Positions 1 through 5,589 of a DNA stretch of 9,292 bases are shown here, in pieces. A program made the position numbers and the translations under genes. The number at the start of each line of letters is the position of its first letter. The stretch's first letter is position 1. Origin of the DNA: Sphingomonadaceae bacterium (lineage in GTDB: Bacteria > Pseudomonadota > Alphaproteobacteria > Sphingomonadales > Sphingomonadaceae). Location of the stretch: positions 1-9,292 of the forward strand of contig JACMKH010000265.1 in NCBI GenBank assembly GCA_014380205.1, given 5' to 3'. The notes under the pieces are model-generated. The model had not been told where the DNA came from. It ran no database searches and saw only the letters and a list, made by a program, of their open reading frames with translations.

Positions 1-663
1 CCAATGGCGCGCGGCGCCGCCGACCTCGCGCTCGCGCTCGATCTGACCTCGGACATCGCGCTCCCGCGCCCGCGCGCGCGAAGCCTCGGCGAGCATCGCC
101 TGCTGATTATGACCACGCACCCGCTGTGCAGGGCGGACAGTGCGGTGATCGGGGCGATCGATCGCGCCGCCGCGCTGTGCGAGGCCGCTGGCGCGCGCGT
201 CGCGCGGTCGAGCGAGCATCTGCCCGATCTGGAGGGGCCGCATCGCGATTACATGCGGATGCTCGCGATCTCGATGACGCGCGGCGCCCCGCGGCCCGGA
301 GAGGCGGCGGCGAGTCTCTCCGACTGGTTCGACCTGGTCGACGCGCAGGCGCGTTGCGCGCGCGCGTGGCGGCGGCTGTTCGAGGAGTTCGACGCGGCGC
401 TCGCGCCCGTGCTCGGGGGCGTCGCCTTCCCGCACACCGAGGCCGAGATGCGCGATCGCACGCTCATGATCGACGGCGAGCCGACGCCGTTCGGCGATCA
501 GTTCGGCTGGATAGGCATCGCGAACTTCGCCAACCTTCCGGCGACCGCGATGCCGATCGGCGAGGACGCGAGCGGGCTCCCCATCGGCATGCAGATCATC
601 GCCGCCAAACATCACGACCAGACCGCGATCGCGCTCGCCGGGCTGATCGCCGAGGCGCTGTAG
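1..663 (+). CDS. Amidase signature family enzyme, C-terminal part (5' end outside window)
   Basis: The frame is open from the first base (codon 1 is Pro) to TAG at 661-663, so this is the last ~220 residues of a protein that would normally be about 450-500 aa. Amidase-signature enzymes hydrolyse amide bonds, usually in the cytoplasm, with a Ser-cisSer-Lys triad. The piece opens with PMARGAADLALALD, matching the conserved 'GPMARS..DLAL.LD' segment that follows the catalytic serines, so the triad lies upstream and cannot be checked here. The end carries the family's typical closing block: NFANLPATAMPIGED, then GLPIGMQII. The ATG at position 4 is internal to that conserved block and is not the real start. 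The gene lies 13 nt before the first acyl-CoA dehydrogenase, on the same strand, so they are probably co-transcribed. Whether the amidase shares a pathway with the dehydrogenases, and what its substrate is, cannot be told. Family call is firm; specificity unknown. Confidence 0.87.
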   Translation, partial: PMARGAADLALALDLTSDIALPRPRARSLGEHRLLIMTTHPLCRADSAVIGAIDRAAALCEAAGARVARSSEHLPDLEGPHRDYMRMLAISMTRGAPRPGEAAASLSDWFDLVDAQARCARAWRRLFEEFDAALAPVLGGVAFPHTEAEMRDRTLMIDGEPTPFGDQFGWIGIANFANLPATAMPIGEDASGLPIGMQIIAAKHHDQTAIALAGLIAEAL

Positions 664-668
664 AGGAG
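664..668 (+). promoter_or_regulatory. Shine-Dalgarno site of first acyl-CoA dehydrogenase gene
   Basis: AGGAG begins directly after the amidase stop codon and lies 8 nt before the ATG at 677. Ideal sequence and spacing fix the start of the downstream gene and suggest translation follows straight on from the amidase. Confidence 0.75.
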
Positions 669-676
669 ACAAGCGC

Positions 677-1870
677 ATGGCCAGTGATCCCGACCAAGGC
701 TTTCGCGAGGAGGTCCGTGCGTGGCTCGCCGAGAATTTCCCGGCCGAGCTCGCCAACCAGCCGCTCTCGCTCTCCGCACTCGAGGCGCCCGAGCCGCCGG
801 CCCCGGCCGAGGCCGCGTGGAAAAAGGCGATGGGCGACAAGGGGTGGGGCGTGCCGACCTGGCCCGCGGCCTATGGCGGCGGCGGGCTGACCCGCGATCA
901 GTCGCGCATCGTTTCCGAGGAGATGGCGCGGATCGGCGCGTGGAACCCGATCGGCGGGATGGGCGTGATGATGTTCGGCCCGACGATGCTCGAATATGGC
1001 AGCGAGGCGCAGAAGCAGGAGCATATCCCGCCGATCGCGCGCGGCGAGGTGCGCTGGTGCCAGGGCTATTCGGAGCCCGGCGCGGGATCGGACCTTGCCT
1101 CGCTCCAGACCTTCGCAGAGGATCAGGGCGATCACTATCTGGTCAACGGCCAGAAGACCTGGACGAGCGGCGGCCAATGGGCCGACAAATGCTTCGCGCT
1201 GGTCCGCACCGACAAGACCAGGAAGCACGAGGGGATCAGCTTCCTGCTGATCGACATGGATTCGCCCGGCGTCGAGGTGAAGCCGATCGCGATGATCTCG
1301 GGCATGTCGCCCTTCTGCGAAACGTTCTTCACCGAGGTGAAGGTGCCCAAGACGAACCGGATCGGGGCCGAAGGCGAGGGCTGGACGATCGGCAAGCGGC
1401 TGCTCCAGCACGAGCGCTCGTCGCTCTCGGGCGGCGGCGCGGCGAGCCGGCTGTTCGGCGGCAAGCCGCTCGCCCAGCTCGCGCGCGAATATCGCGAGAC
1501 CGACGGCGAAGGCCGCATCGCCGACGCCGAGCTTCGCCAAGAGATCATCCGCCATGACATGCTCAGCCGCAACTTCGCGCTCACGCTGCGCCGCGCCGCG
1601 CTCGAGGCCAAGGGCAACCAGGGGCCCTCGGCCGCGACCTCGATCATGAAGAACGTCGGCGCCAAGCTGACCCAGGACCGCGCCGAGATCAGCCTCGAGA
1701 TCATGGGGATGCGGGGGCTCGGCTGGGAGGGCGAGGGCTTCGCCGAGGCCGAGCTCGAGACGACGCGCGGGTGGCTCTGGGGCAAGGCGGTATCGATCTA
1801 CGGCGGCTCGTCCGAGATCCAGAACAACGTCATCGCCAAGCGGATCCTGGGGATGCGGGATCATCAATAA
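677..1870 (+). CDS. Acyl-CoA dehydrogenase family protein, probable catalytic subunit (397 aa)
   Basis: A flavoprotein of the acyl-CoA dehydrogenase (ACAD) family, which introduces a C2-C3 double bond into acyl-CoA thioesters and passes electrons to electron-transfer flavoprotein. The three-domain layout is visible: N-terminal helical domain (about residues 5-125), beta middle domain with CQGYSEPGAGSDLAS at 128-142 and NGQKTWTSGG near 157-166, and C-terminal helical domain ending in YGGSSEIQNNVIAKRILG (375-392). The Glu found at the 'YEGT' position of medium/short-chain ACADs is Gly here. A Glu at 246 (LQHERSSL) sits where isovaleryl-CoA dehydrogenase-type enzymes carry their catalytic base, so E246 is the likely base. 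The start is set by an AGGAG 8 nt upstream. It is followed after 44 nt by a degenerate ACAD gene, a layout typical of heteromeric enzymes such as mycobacterial FadE26-FadE27. Substrate unknown; a branched, cyclic or steroid-like acyl-CoA is possible but not shown. Confidence 0.95.
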   Translation: MASDPDQGFREEVRAWLAENFPAELANQPLSLSALEAPEPPAPAEAAWKKAMGDKGWGVPTWPAAYGGGGLTRDQSRIVSEEMARIGAWNPIGGMGVMMFGPTMLEYGSEAQKQEHIPPIARGEVRWCQGYSEPGAGSDLASLQTFAEDQGDHYLVNGQKTWTSGGQWADKCFALVRTDKTRKHEGISFLLIDMDSPGVEVKPIAMISGMSPFCETFFTEVKVPKTNRIGAEGEGWTIGKRLLQHERSSLSGGGAASRLFGGKPLAQLAREYRETDGEGRIADAELRQEIIRHDMLSRNFALTLRRAALEAKGNQGPSAATSIMKNVGAKLTQDRAEISLEIMGMRGLGWEGEGFAEAELETTRGWLWGKAVSIYGGSSEIQNNVIAKRILGMRDHQ

Positions 1871-1872
1871 CT

Positions 1873-1898
1873 CCCTCTCCCCGCTTACGGGGAGAGGG
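1873..1898. repeat. Perfect GC-rich palindrome in the gap between the two ACAD genes
   Basis: CCCTCTCCCCG (1873-1883) pairs perfectly with CGGGGAGAGGG (1888-1898) around a CTTA loop, giving an 11-bp stem. It starts 2 nt after the first ACAD stop codon and ends 1 nt before AGGAG of the second gene. There is no T-run after the stem, so it does not look like an intrinsic terminator. GC-rich palindromes of this style are, from general familiarity, scattered in many sphingomonad intergenic regions, so it may be a REP-like repeat. In mRNA it could stabilise the upstream message or tune translation of the second subunit; that role is inference. Confidence 0.8.
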
Positions 1899-1899
1899 C

Positions 1900-1910
1900 A
1901 GGAGAAAGGA
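1900..1910 (+). promoter_or_regulatory. Ribosome-binding region of second ACAD gene
   Basis: AGGAG at 1900-1904 (10 nt before the ATG) and AAGGA at 1906-1910 (4 nt before) flank the ideal distance. Together they support the ATG at 1915 over the in-frame ATG at 1771, which lies inside the first ACAD gene. The site lies just beside the 11-bp hairpin. Confidence 0.6.
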
Positions 1911-1914
1911 AACG

Positions 1915-2991
1915 ATGGCCGCGCTCAACGACGAACAGACCATGCTCCGCGACATGGCGCGCGACTGGTCCAACGAGCAGTCGCCCGTCGCGGCGTTCCG
2001 CCGGATGCGCGATGCCGCGCCCGCCGAGGGCTTTGACGCCGCCGCCTGGGCCGAAATGGCGCAGATGGGCTGGGCCGGGATCATCATTCCCGAAGCGCAG
2101 GGCGGATCGGAATTCGGCTGGCTCAGCCTCGGCCTCGTGCTCGAGGAGCTCGGCCGCAACCTCGCCGCGACGCCGCTCGCGGCGAGCGCGGCGGCGGCGG
2201 GCGCGATCATCCTCGGCGGCTCTGAGGCGCAGAAAAGCGAATGGCTGCCCAAGCTCGCGAGCGGCGAACTGGTCGCGACGCTCGCGATCGACGAGGGGCC
2301 ACATCATCGCCCCGATACGGTCGAAACACGCGCGTCGGACGGCAGACTGAGCGGGGTCAAGGCCTTTGTCCCCGAGGGCGACGGGGCGGGCCTGTTCGTC
2401 GTCGCGGCGAGCGACGGCCTGTATCTCGTAGCGGGCGACGCGCCCGGCGTCACACCCGCGCAACGCCGCATGGTCGATTCGCGCAGCCACGCCGATGTGA
2501 CGTTCGCCGACGCCCAGGCCGAAAAGCTCGACGATGGAGGCGACGGACTGCTCGACAAGGTGCTCGACCGGGCGCGCGCCGCGACCGCGGCCGAGATGCT
2601 CGGTATGGCGGTGCAGGCGTTCGAGACGACCAACGATTATCTCAAGACGCGCGTCCAGTTCGGCCAGCCGCTGTCGAGCTTCCAGGCGCTCCAGCACCGG
2701 ATGGCGATCATGTTCACCGAGATCGAGCTGATGCGCTCATCGGTCGAAGGCGCGCTCGAGGCGATCGACGCGGGCCGATCGGACATCGACCAAGCCGCGA
2801 GCCTCGCCAAGGCGACCGCCTGCGACACGCTCAATCTCGTCAGCCGCGAGATGATCCAGCTCCACGGCGGCATCGGGATGACCGACGAGCATGACGCGGG
2901 CTTTTACCTCAAGCGCGCGAGGGTGCTGGAGAACCAATGGGGCAACGCCAGCTTCCATCGGGAGAGATTCGCAAGGTTGAACGGATATTGA
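1915..2991 (+). CDS. Acyl-CoA dehydrogenase family protein, degenerate partner subunit (358 aa)
   Basis: Clearly ACAD-fold at both ends: an N-terminal helical domain (NDEQTMLRDMARDW; MGWAGIIIPEAQGGSE near 51-66; VLEELGRNLAATPLA near 75-89) and a C-terminal domain (VQFGQPLSSFQALQHRMA near 247-263; QLHGGIGMTDEHD near 315-327). The middle domain is reduced and lacks the 'TEPxAGSD' flavin/substrate motif; the matching stretch reads ATLAIDEGPHHRPD. The helix that should hold the catalytic Glu reads LDRARAATAAE, with no Glu in place, and the final 'GG.SEIQRN.IA' block is replaced by LENQWGNASFHRERFARL. At 358 aa it is shorter than usual. This pattern matches the non-catalytic beta subunit of alpha2-beta2 ACADs, with the upstream gene as its partner. 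An independent active enzyme is less likely. Start chosen by the ribosome-binding region at 1900-1910. It converges on hmgA with a 13-bp gap. Confidence 0.93.
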   Translation: MAALNDEQTMLRDMARDWSNEQSPVAAFRRMRDAAPAEGFDAAAWAEMAQMGWAGIIIPEAQGGSEFGWLSLGLVLEELGRNLAATPLAASAAAAGAIILGGSEAQKSEWLPKLASGELVATLAIDEGPHHRPDTVETRASDGRLSGVKAFVPEGDGAGLFVVAASDGLYLVAGDAPGVTPAQRRMVDSRSHADVTFADAQAEKLDDGGDGLLDKVLDRARAATAAEMLGMAVQAFETTNDYLKTRVQFGQPLSSFQALQHRMAIMFTEIELMRSSVEGALEAIDAGRSDIDQAASLAKATACDTLNLVSREMIQLHGGIGMTDEHDAGFYLKRARVLENQWGNASFHRERFARLNGY

Positions 2992-3004
2992 CGACGGCGT
3001 GCGT

Positions 3005-4291
3005 TCAGGGAAGGTCCGCCTTGGGGAAACCCTGCCAACATTCGTCGTAATCCGCCTGCAGCGCATCGCTCTTGAGCGCCTGGTCGGTCGGCACGTACAC
3101 GCGCCGGCTCTCGAACATGAAGGCCATCGTGCCCTCGGTCTTGTGTGGCTTGAGCTCGGCCGCGCTCGCCCCGCGCCACGTCTCGAGATCGGGCCCGTGG
3201 CTCGTCATGATGTTGTGGAGGCTGAGCGCGCCCGGCACGAAGCCCTCGGCCTTGGCGTCGTAAGCGCCGTAGATCAGCCCCATCGCCTCGCTCATCAGGT
3301 TGCGGTGGAACCACGGCGGGCGGAACGTGTCCTCGCCGACCATCCAGCGCGGGGGGAAGATCACGAAATCGCAGTTGGCGGTGCCGGGAATCGCCGAAGG
3401 CGAGGTCAGCACGGTGAAGATCGAGGGATCGGGATGATCATAGCTCACGGTCCCGATCGTGTTGAAGCGCGCGAGGTCGTAGCGATAGGGCGCGAGATTG
3501 CCGTGCCACGCGACGACGTCGAGCGGCGAATGGCGCAAGGTCGTGGTCCAGAGGCTGCCGCGGGCCTTGTGGATCAGCTCGAAATCCTCGTCCACGTCCT
3601 CGAACCAGGCGGCGGGGCTCTCGAAGTCGCGGGGATTGGCGAGGCCGTTCGAGCCGAGCGGGCCGAGCTCGGGGAGACGGAAGAGCTCGCCGTGGTTTTC
3701 GCCGACATAACCGCGCGCGGCGCCGTCGGGCAGCTCGGCGCGAAAGCGGACGCCGCGTGGGATCACGCCGATCGAGCCGGGAGCGACATCGAGCACCCCA
3801 AACTCGGTGAGCAGCCGCAGCGCGCCCTGCTCGGGAACGAAGACGAGCTCGCCGTCGGCATTCATGAACGCGCGGCGCTCCATGTCCTTATTGGCCGCGT
3901 AGAGGTGGACCGCGACCCCCTCGCCGTCGGCGGGATTGCCGCTCGCCATCATCGTGAACAGCGAATCGATCAGATCGACCTCGCCCGAGGGCGCCTCGAT
4001 CGGCGACCAGCGCAGCCGGTTGGGCGGCAGCGGGCTTGCCGAGATGCCGGGCGCGAAGTGCTTCGCTCCTTTATAAGCGACGTACGGCCCATGCTCCCCG
4101 CTCGGCCGCATTCGGTAGAGCCATGAGCGCCGATTCTCGGCGCGCGGCGCGGTGAAGGCGGTCGCCGAGAGCTGCTCGGCGTAGAGGCCGAAGGGCGGGC
4201 GCTGGGGCGAATTGCGGCCGATGGGGAGCGCGCTGGGGATCGCCTCAGTGGAGTGGTGCGCGCCGAAGCCGGTGAGGTAGGTGGGGTGCAT
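3005..4291 (-). CDS. hmgA: Homogentisate 1,2-dioxygenase (428 aa)
   Basis: An Fe(II) cupin-type dioxygenase that opens the ring of homogentisate to 4-maleylacetoacetate, the central cytoplasmic step of tyrosine and phenylalanine breakdown. The length is normal and the sequence is recognisable end to end: [14 protein letters not shown] at the N-terminus, [13 protein letters not shown] near 52-64, [14 protein letters not shown] near 325-338 and [11 protein letters not shown] near 358-368. The iron ligands of the human enzyme (H335, E341, H371) map to H329, E335 and H365, and active-site H292 maps to H286 in YDHPDPSIF, all with the same offset of six, so the enzyme should be active. The ATG is preceded by GGAG with a 5-nt spacer, formed at the edge of the inverted-repeat element at 4299-4450. 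It lies downstream of hpd on the same strand and converges on the second ACAD gene. No own promoter was recognised. Loss of this activity would lead to homogentisate build-up and pyomelanin. Confidence 0.98.
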   Translation of the reverse strand: MHPTYLTGFGAHHSTEAIPSALPIGRNSPQRPPFGLYAEQLSATAFTAPRAENRRSWLYRMRPSGEHGPYVAYKGAKHFAPGISASPLPPNRLRWSPIEAPSGEVDLIDSLFTMMASGNPADGEGVAVHLYAANKDMERRAFMNADGELVFVPEQGALRLLTEFGVLDVAPGSIGVIPRGVRFRAELPDGAARGYVGENHGELFRLPELGPLGSNGLANPRDFESPAAWFEDVDEDFELIHKARGSLWTTTLRHSPLDVVAWHGNLAPYRYDLARFNTIGTVSYDHPDPSIFTVLTSPSAIPGTANCDFVIFPPRWMVGEDTFRPPWFHRNLMSEAMGLIYGAYDAKAEGFVPGALSLHNIMTSHGPDLETWRGASAAELKPHKTEGTMAFMFESRRVYVPTDQALKSDALQADYDECWQGFPKADLP

Positions 4292-4296
4292 CGTAT

Positions 4297-4300
4297 CTCC
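4297..4300 (-). promoter_or_regulatory. Shine-Dalgarno site of hmgA, overlapping the repeat element
   Basis: On the minus strand the sequence before the hmgA ATG is GGGGGGAGATACG. GGAG with a 5-nt spacer is the only candidate ribosome-binding site. Two of its bases are the terminal Gs of the inverted-repeat element, so the element supplies part of the site and could hide it by base pairing. Confidence 0.6.
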
Positions 4301-4450
4301 CCCCTCCCTGAAAGGGAGGGGCTAAGGGTGGGTGTGGCGAAGACAGAGGCTCGATGCCTCCGGCTTCGCCATTTGGGGGAGAGATCGGACGCTCGCCGGA
4401 CTTCGCCGTCTCGCGACCCACCCCCTGCCCCTCCCTTTCAGGGAGGGGGG
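4299..4450. repeat. 152-bp MITE/REP-like element with 35-bp inverted terminal repeats
   Basis: The arms at 4299-4333 and 4416-4450 are inverted repeats matching at 32 of 35 positions; the three mismatches are contiguous (TAA at 4323-4325 against AGG). Each arm is itself a hairpin: CCCCTCCCT and AGGGAGGGG around a GAA (or TTC) loop. Inside lies another hairpin: TGGCGAAG (4335-4342) pairs with CTTCGCCA (4364-4371), with an inner 5-bp stem (4346-4350 with 4356-4360). No open frame of its own looks coding. It starts 7 bp from the hmgA start codon and stops 7 bp from the hpd stop codon, filling nearly the whole gap. Its outline (terminal repeats, no gene, compact structure, intergenic) is that of a non-autonomous repeat, and similar GC-rich structures are, from general familiarity, frequent in sphingomonads. 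No clear target-site duplication is visible. If hpd and hmgA share a transcript, it lies inside the mRNA. Confidence 0.8.
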
Positions 4451-4457
4451 TCGTTCA

Positions 4458-5525
4458 TCACGCCTCCTGCTTCGCCGGGATCACGCCGCGCTTGATCTGG
4501 TCGAGCTCGATCGACTCGAACAGCGCCTTGAAATTGCCCTCGCCGAAGCCCTCGTTGCCCTTGCGCTGGATGATCTCGAAGAAGATCGGGCCGACCATGT
4601 TTTCGGTGAAGATCTGAAGCAGCAGCCCCTCGCCGGTCTCGGGCGAGCCGTCGATCAGAATCTTGCGCTTGCGCATCTCTTCGACGCTGTGCCCGTGGCC
4701 GGGCACGCGCTTGTCGATCGCCTCATAATAAGTGTCGGGGGTGTCCTGGAAGCGGATGCCGTTGGCGCGGAGCGCGTCGACCGTCGCGAAGATATCGTCG
4801 GTGGCGAGCGCGAGGTGCTGGATGCCCTCGCCGTGATAGTCGCGGATGAATTCCTCGATCTGGCTGTGCTCGTCCTGGCTCTCGTTCAAGGGAATTTTGA
4901 TCTTGTCGTCAGGCGCGGTCATCGCCTTGGAGACCAGCGCGGTCTGCTTGCCCTCGATGTCGAAATAGCGGATCTCGCGGAAGTTGAAGATGCGCTCGTA
5001 ATAGTCCGCCCAATAATCCATCCGCCCGCGGTTGAGGTTGTGAGTGAGATGGTCGAGCGTGTGGAGCCCGACGTCGTTGCCGTCTGGGCTCGCGCCATCG
5101 ACGGGCTCGAAATCGGTGTCGTAGATCGACTCGCCCCCATATTTGTCGACCAGGTAGAGGTTGGCGCCGCCGATCCCCTCGATCGCGGGGATGTCGAGCT
5201 CGCCGGGCCCGTGCCGGCCCTCGACAGCCACCGCGCCGCGCTCGACCGCGAGCGCGAGCGCCTTGTCGGCGTCGTGGACGCGGAACGCCATCGCGTTGGC
5301 CGATGGGCCATGCTCCTCGCGGAAATCGGCGACCTGCCCGCCGCCGTCGCAGTTGAGCAGGAAATTGATGTCGCCTTGCGCATAGCGGCGGACGTTCTTG
5401 GTGCGGTGTGTCGCGACATGGGTGAAGCCCATTTTGACGAACAGGTCGGCGAGCGCCTGCGGATCGGGGCCGGTGAACTCGACGAACTCGAAGCCGTCGA
5501 GGCCGAGCGGATTGTCGTGGGGCAT
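4458..5525 (-). CDS. hpd: 4-hydroxyphenylpyruvate dioxygenase (355 aa)
   Basis: A non-heme Fe(II) dioxygenase that converts 4-hydroxyphenylpyruvate to homogentisate, the step before HmgA. It has two vicinal-oxygen-chelate (glyoxalase-like) domains: N-terminal about 8-140 (NPLGLDGFEFVEFTGP; THVATHRTKNVRRYAQGDINF) and catalytic C-terminal about 152-350. Iron ligands are visible at H159 (LDHLTHN), H237 (IQHLAL) and E317 (FFEIIQRKG), equivalent to H161/H240/E322 of Pseudomonas HPPD. The C-terminal FGEGNFKALFESIE segment, which closes the active site, is intact. Start chosen at 5525: it has GAGGA with a 7-nt spacer and gives the family's usual N-terminus and length. In-frame ATGs at 5549 and 5603 lack a ribosome-binding site, and the latter overlaps the receptor gene. 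It ends in two in-frame TGA codons, 7 bp before the repeat element. It lies 64 bp after the TonB-dependent receptor gene and upstream of hmgA on the same strand, a natural two-step unit. Confidence 0.97.
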   Translation of the reverse strand: MPHDNPLGLDGFEFVEFTGPDPQALADLFVKMGFTHVATHRTKNVRRYAQGDINFLLNCDGGGQVADFREEHGPSANAMAFRVHDADKALALAVERGAVAVEGRHGPGELDIPAIEGIGGANLYLVDKYGGESIYDTDFEPVDGASPDGNDVGLHTLDHLTHNLNRGRMDYWADYYERIFNFREIRYFDIEGKQTALVSKAMTAPDDKIKIPLNESQDEHSQIEEFIRDYHGEGIQHLALATDDIFATVDALRANGIRFQDTPDTYYEAIDKRVPGHGHSVEEMRKRKILIDGSPETGEGLLLQIFTENMVGPIFFEIIQRKGNEGFGEGNFKALFESIELDQIKRGVIPAKQEA

Positions 5526-5532
5526 GGCGATA

Positions 5533-5537
5533 TCCTC
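5533..5537 (-). promoter_or_regulatory. Shine-Dalgarno site that decides the hpd start
   Basis: Minus-strand GAGGA lies 7 nt before the ATG at 5523-5525. No comparable site precedes the two longer in-frame starts, so this supports the 355-residue product. Confidence 0.65.
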
Positions 5538-5555
5538 GCTGGAGGTCATGCCGCA

Positions 5556-5584
5556 CGAATAGCGGCTGGCGGCGGATTGCGCAA
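5556..5584 (-). promoter_or_regulatory. Weak candidate promoter for hpd with an overlapping palindrome
   Basis: In the 64-bp gap between the receptor stop and hpd, the minus strand reads TTGCGC (5579-5584), a 17-nt spacer, then TATTCG (5556-5561). Both hexamers match the sigma-70 consensus only partly, but the spacing is ideal and the predicted 5' leader of about 24 nt would just hold the ribosome-binding site. The -35 region lies within the perfect palindrome TTGCGCAA (5577-5584), which could be a regulator site. This is a guess from position and spacing; hpd may equally be read through from the receptor gene. Confidence 0.25.
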
Positions 5585-5589
5585 AGCCG

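Noticed and set aside
354..360. Cysteine-histidine cluster (ECHNRIDC, residues 355-362 of the dehydrogenase; nucleotides about 8592-8615) as a heme site; coordinates given here are residue numbers
   Set aside because: The order is C-H-x4-C and not the CxxCH needed for covalent heme; a structural disulphide is more likely.
596..1867. Open frame of 423 codons on the minus strand, opposite the first ACAD gene
   Set aside because: Its translation is rich in Arg, Ala, Leu and His with no recognisable motif. It mirrors a confidently identified gene, and long antisense frames are expected at this GC content.
1873..1898. Intrinsic terminator between the ACAD genes
   Set aside because: The stem is strong, but it is followed by CAGGAGAAAGG, not a T-run.
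1771..1914. Longer N-terminus for the second ACAD from an in-frame ATG at 1771
   Set aside because: It lies inside the first ACAD gene, reads through the hairpin repeat and has no family similarity. The ATG at 1915 has a good ribosome-binding region and a normal ACAD N-terminus.
2999..4126. Open frame of 375 codons on the plus strand, opposite hmgA
   Set aside because: It lies fully within hmgA, which has all its catalytic residues. The antisense product shows no family features.
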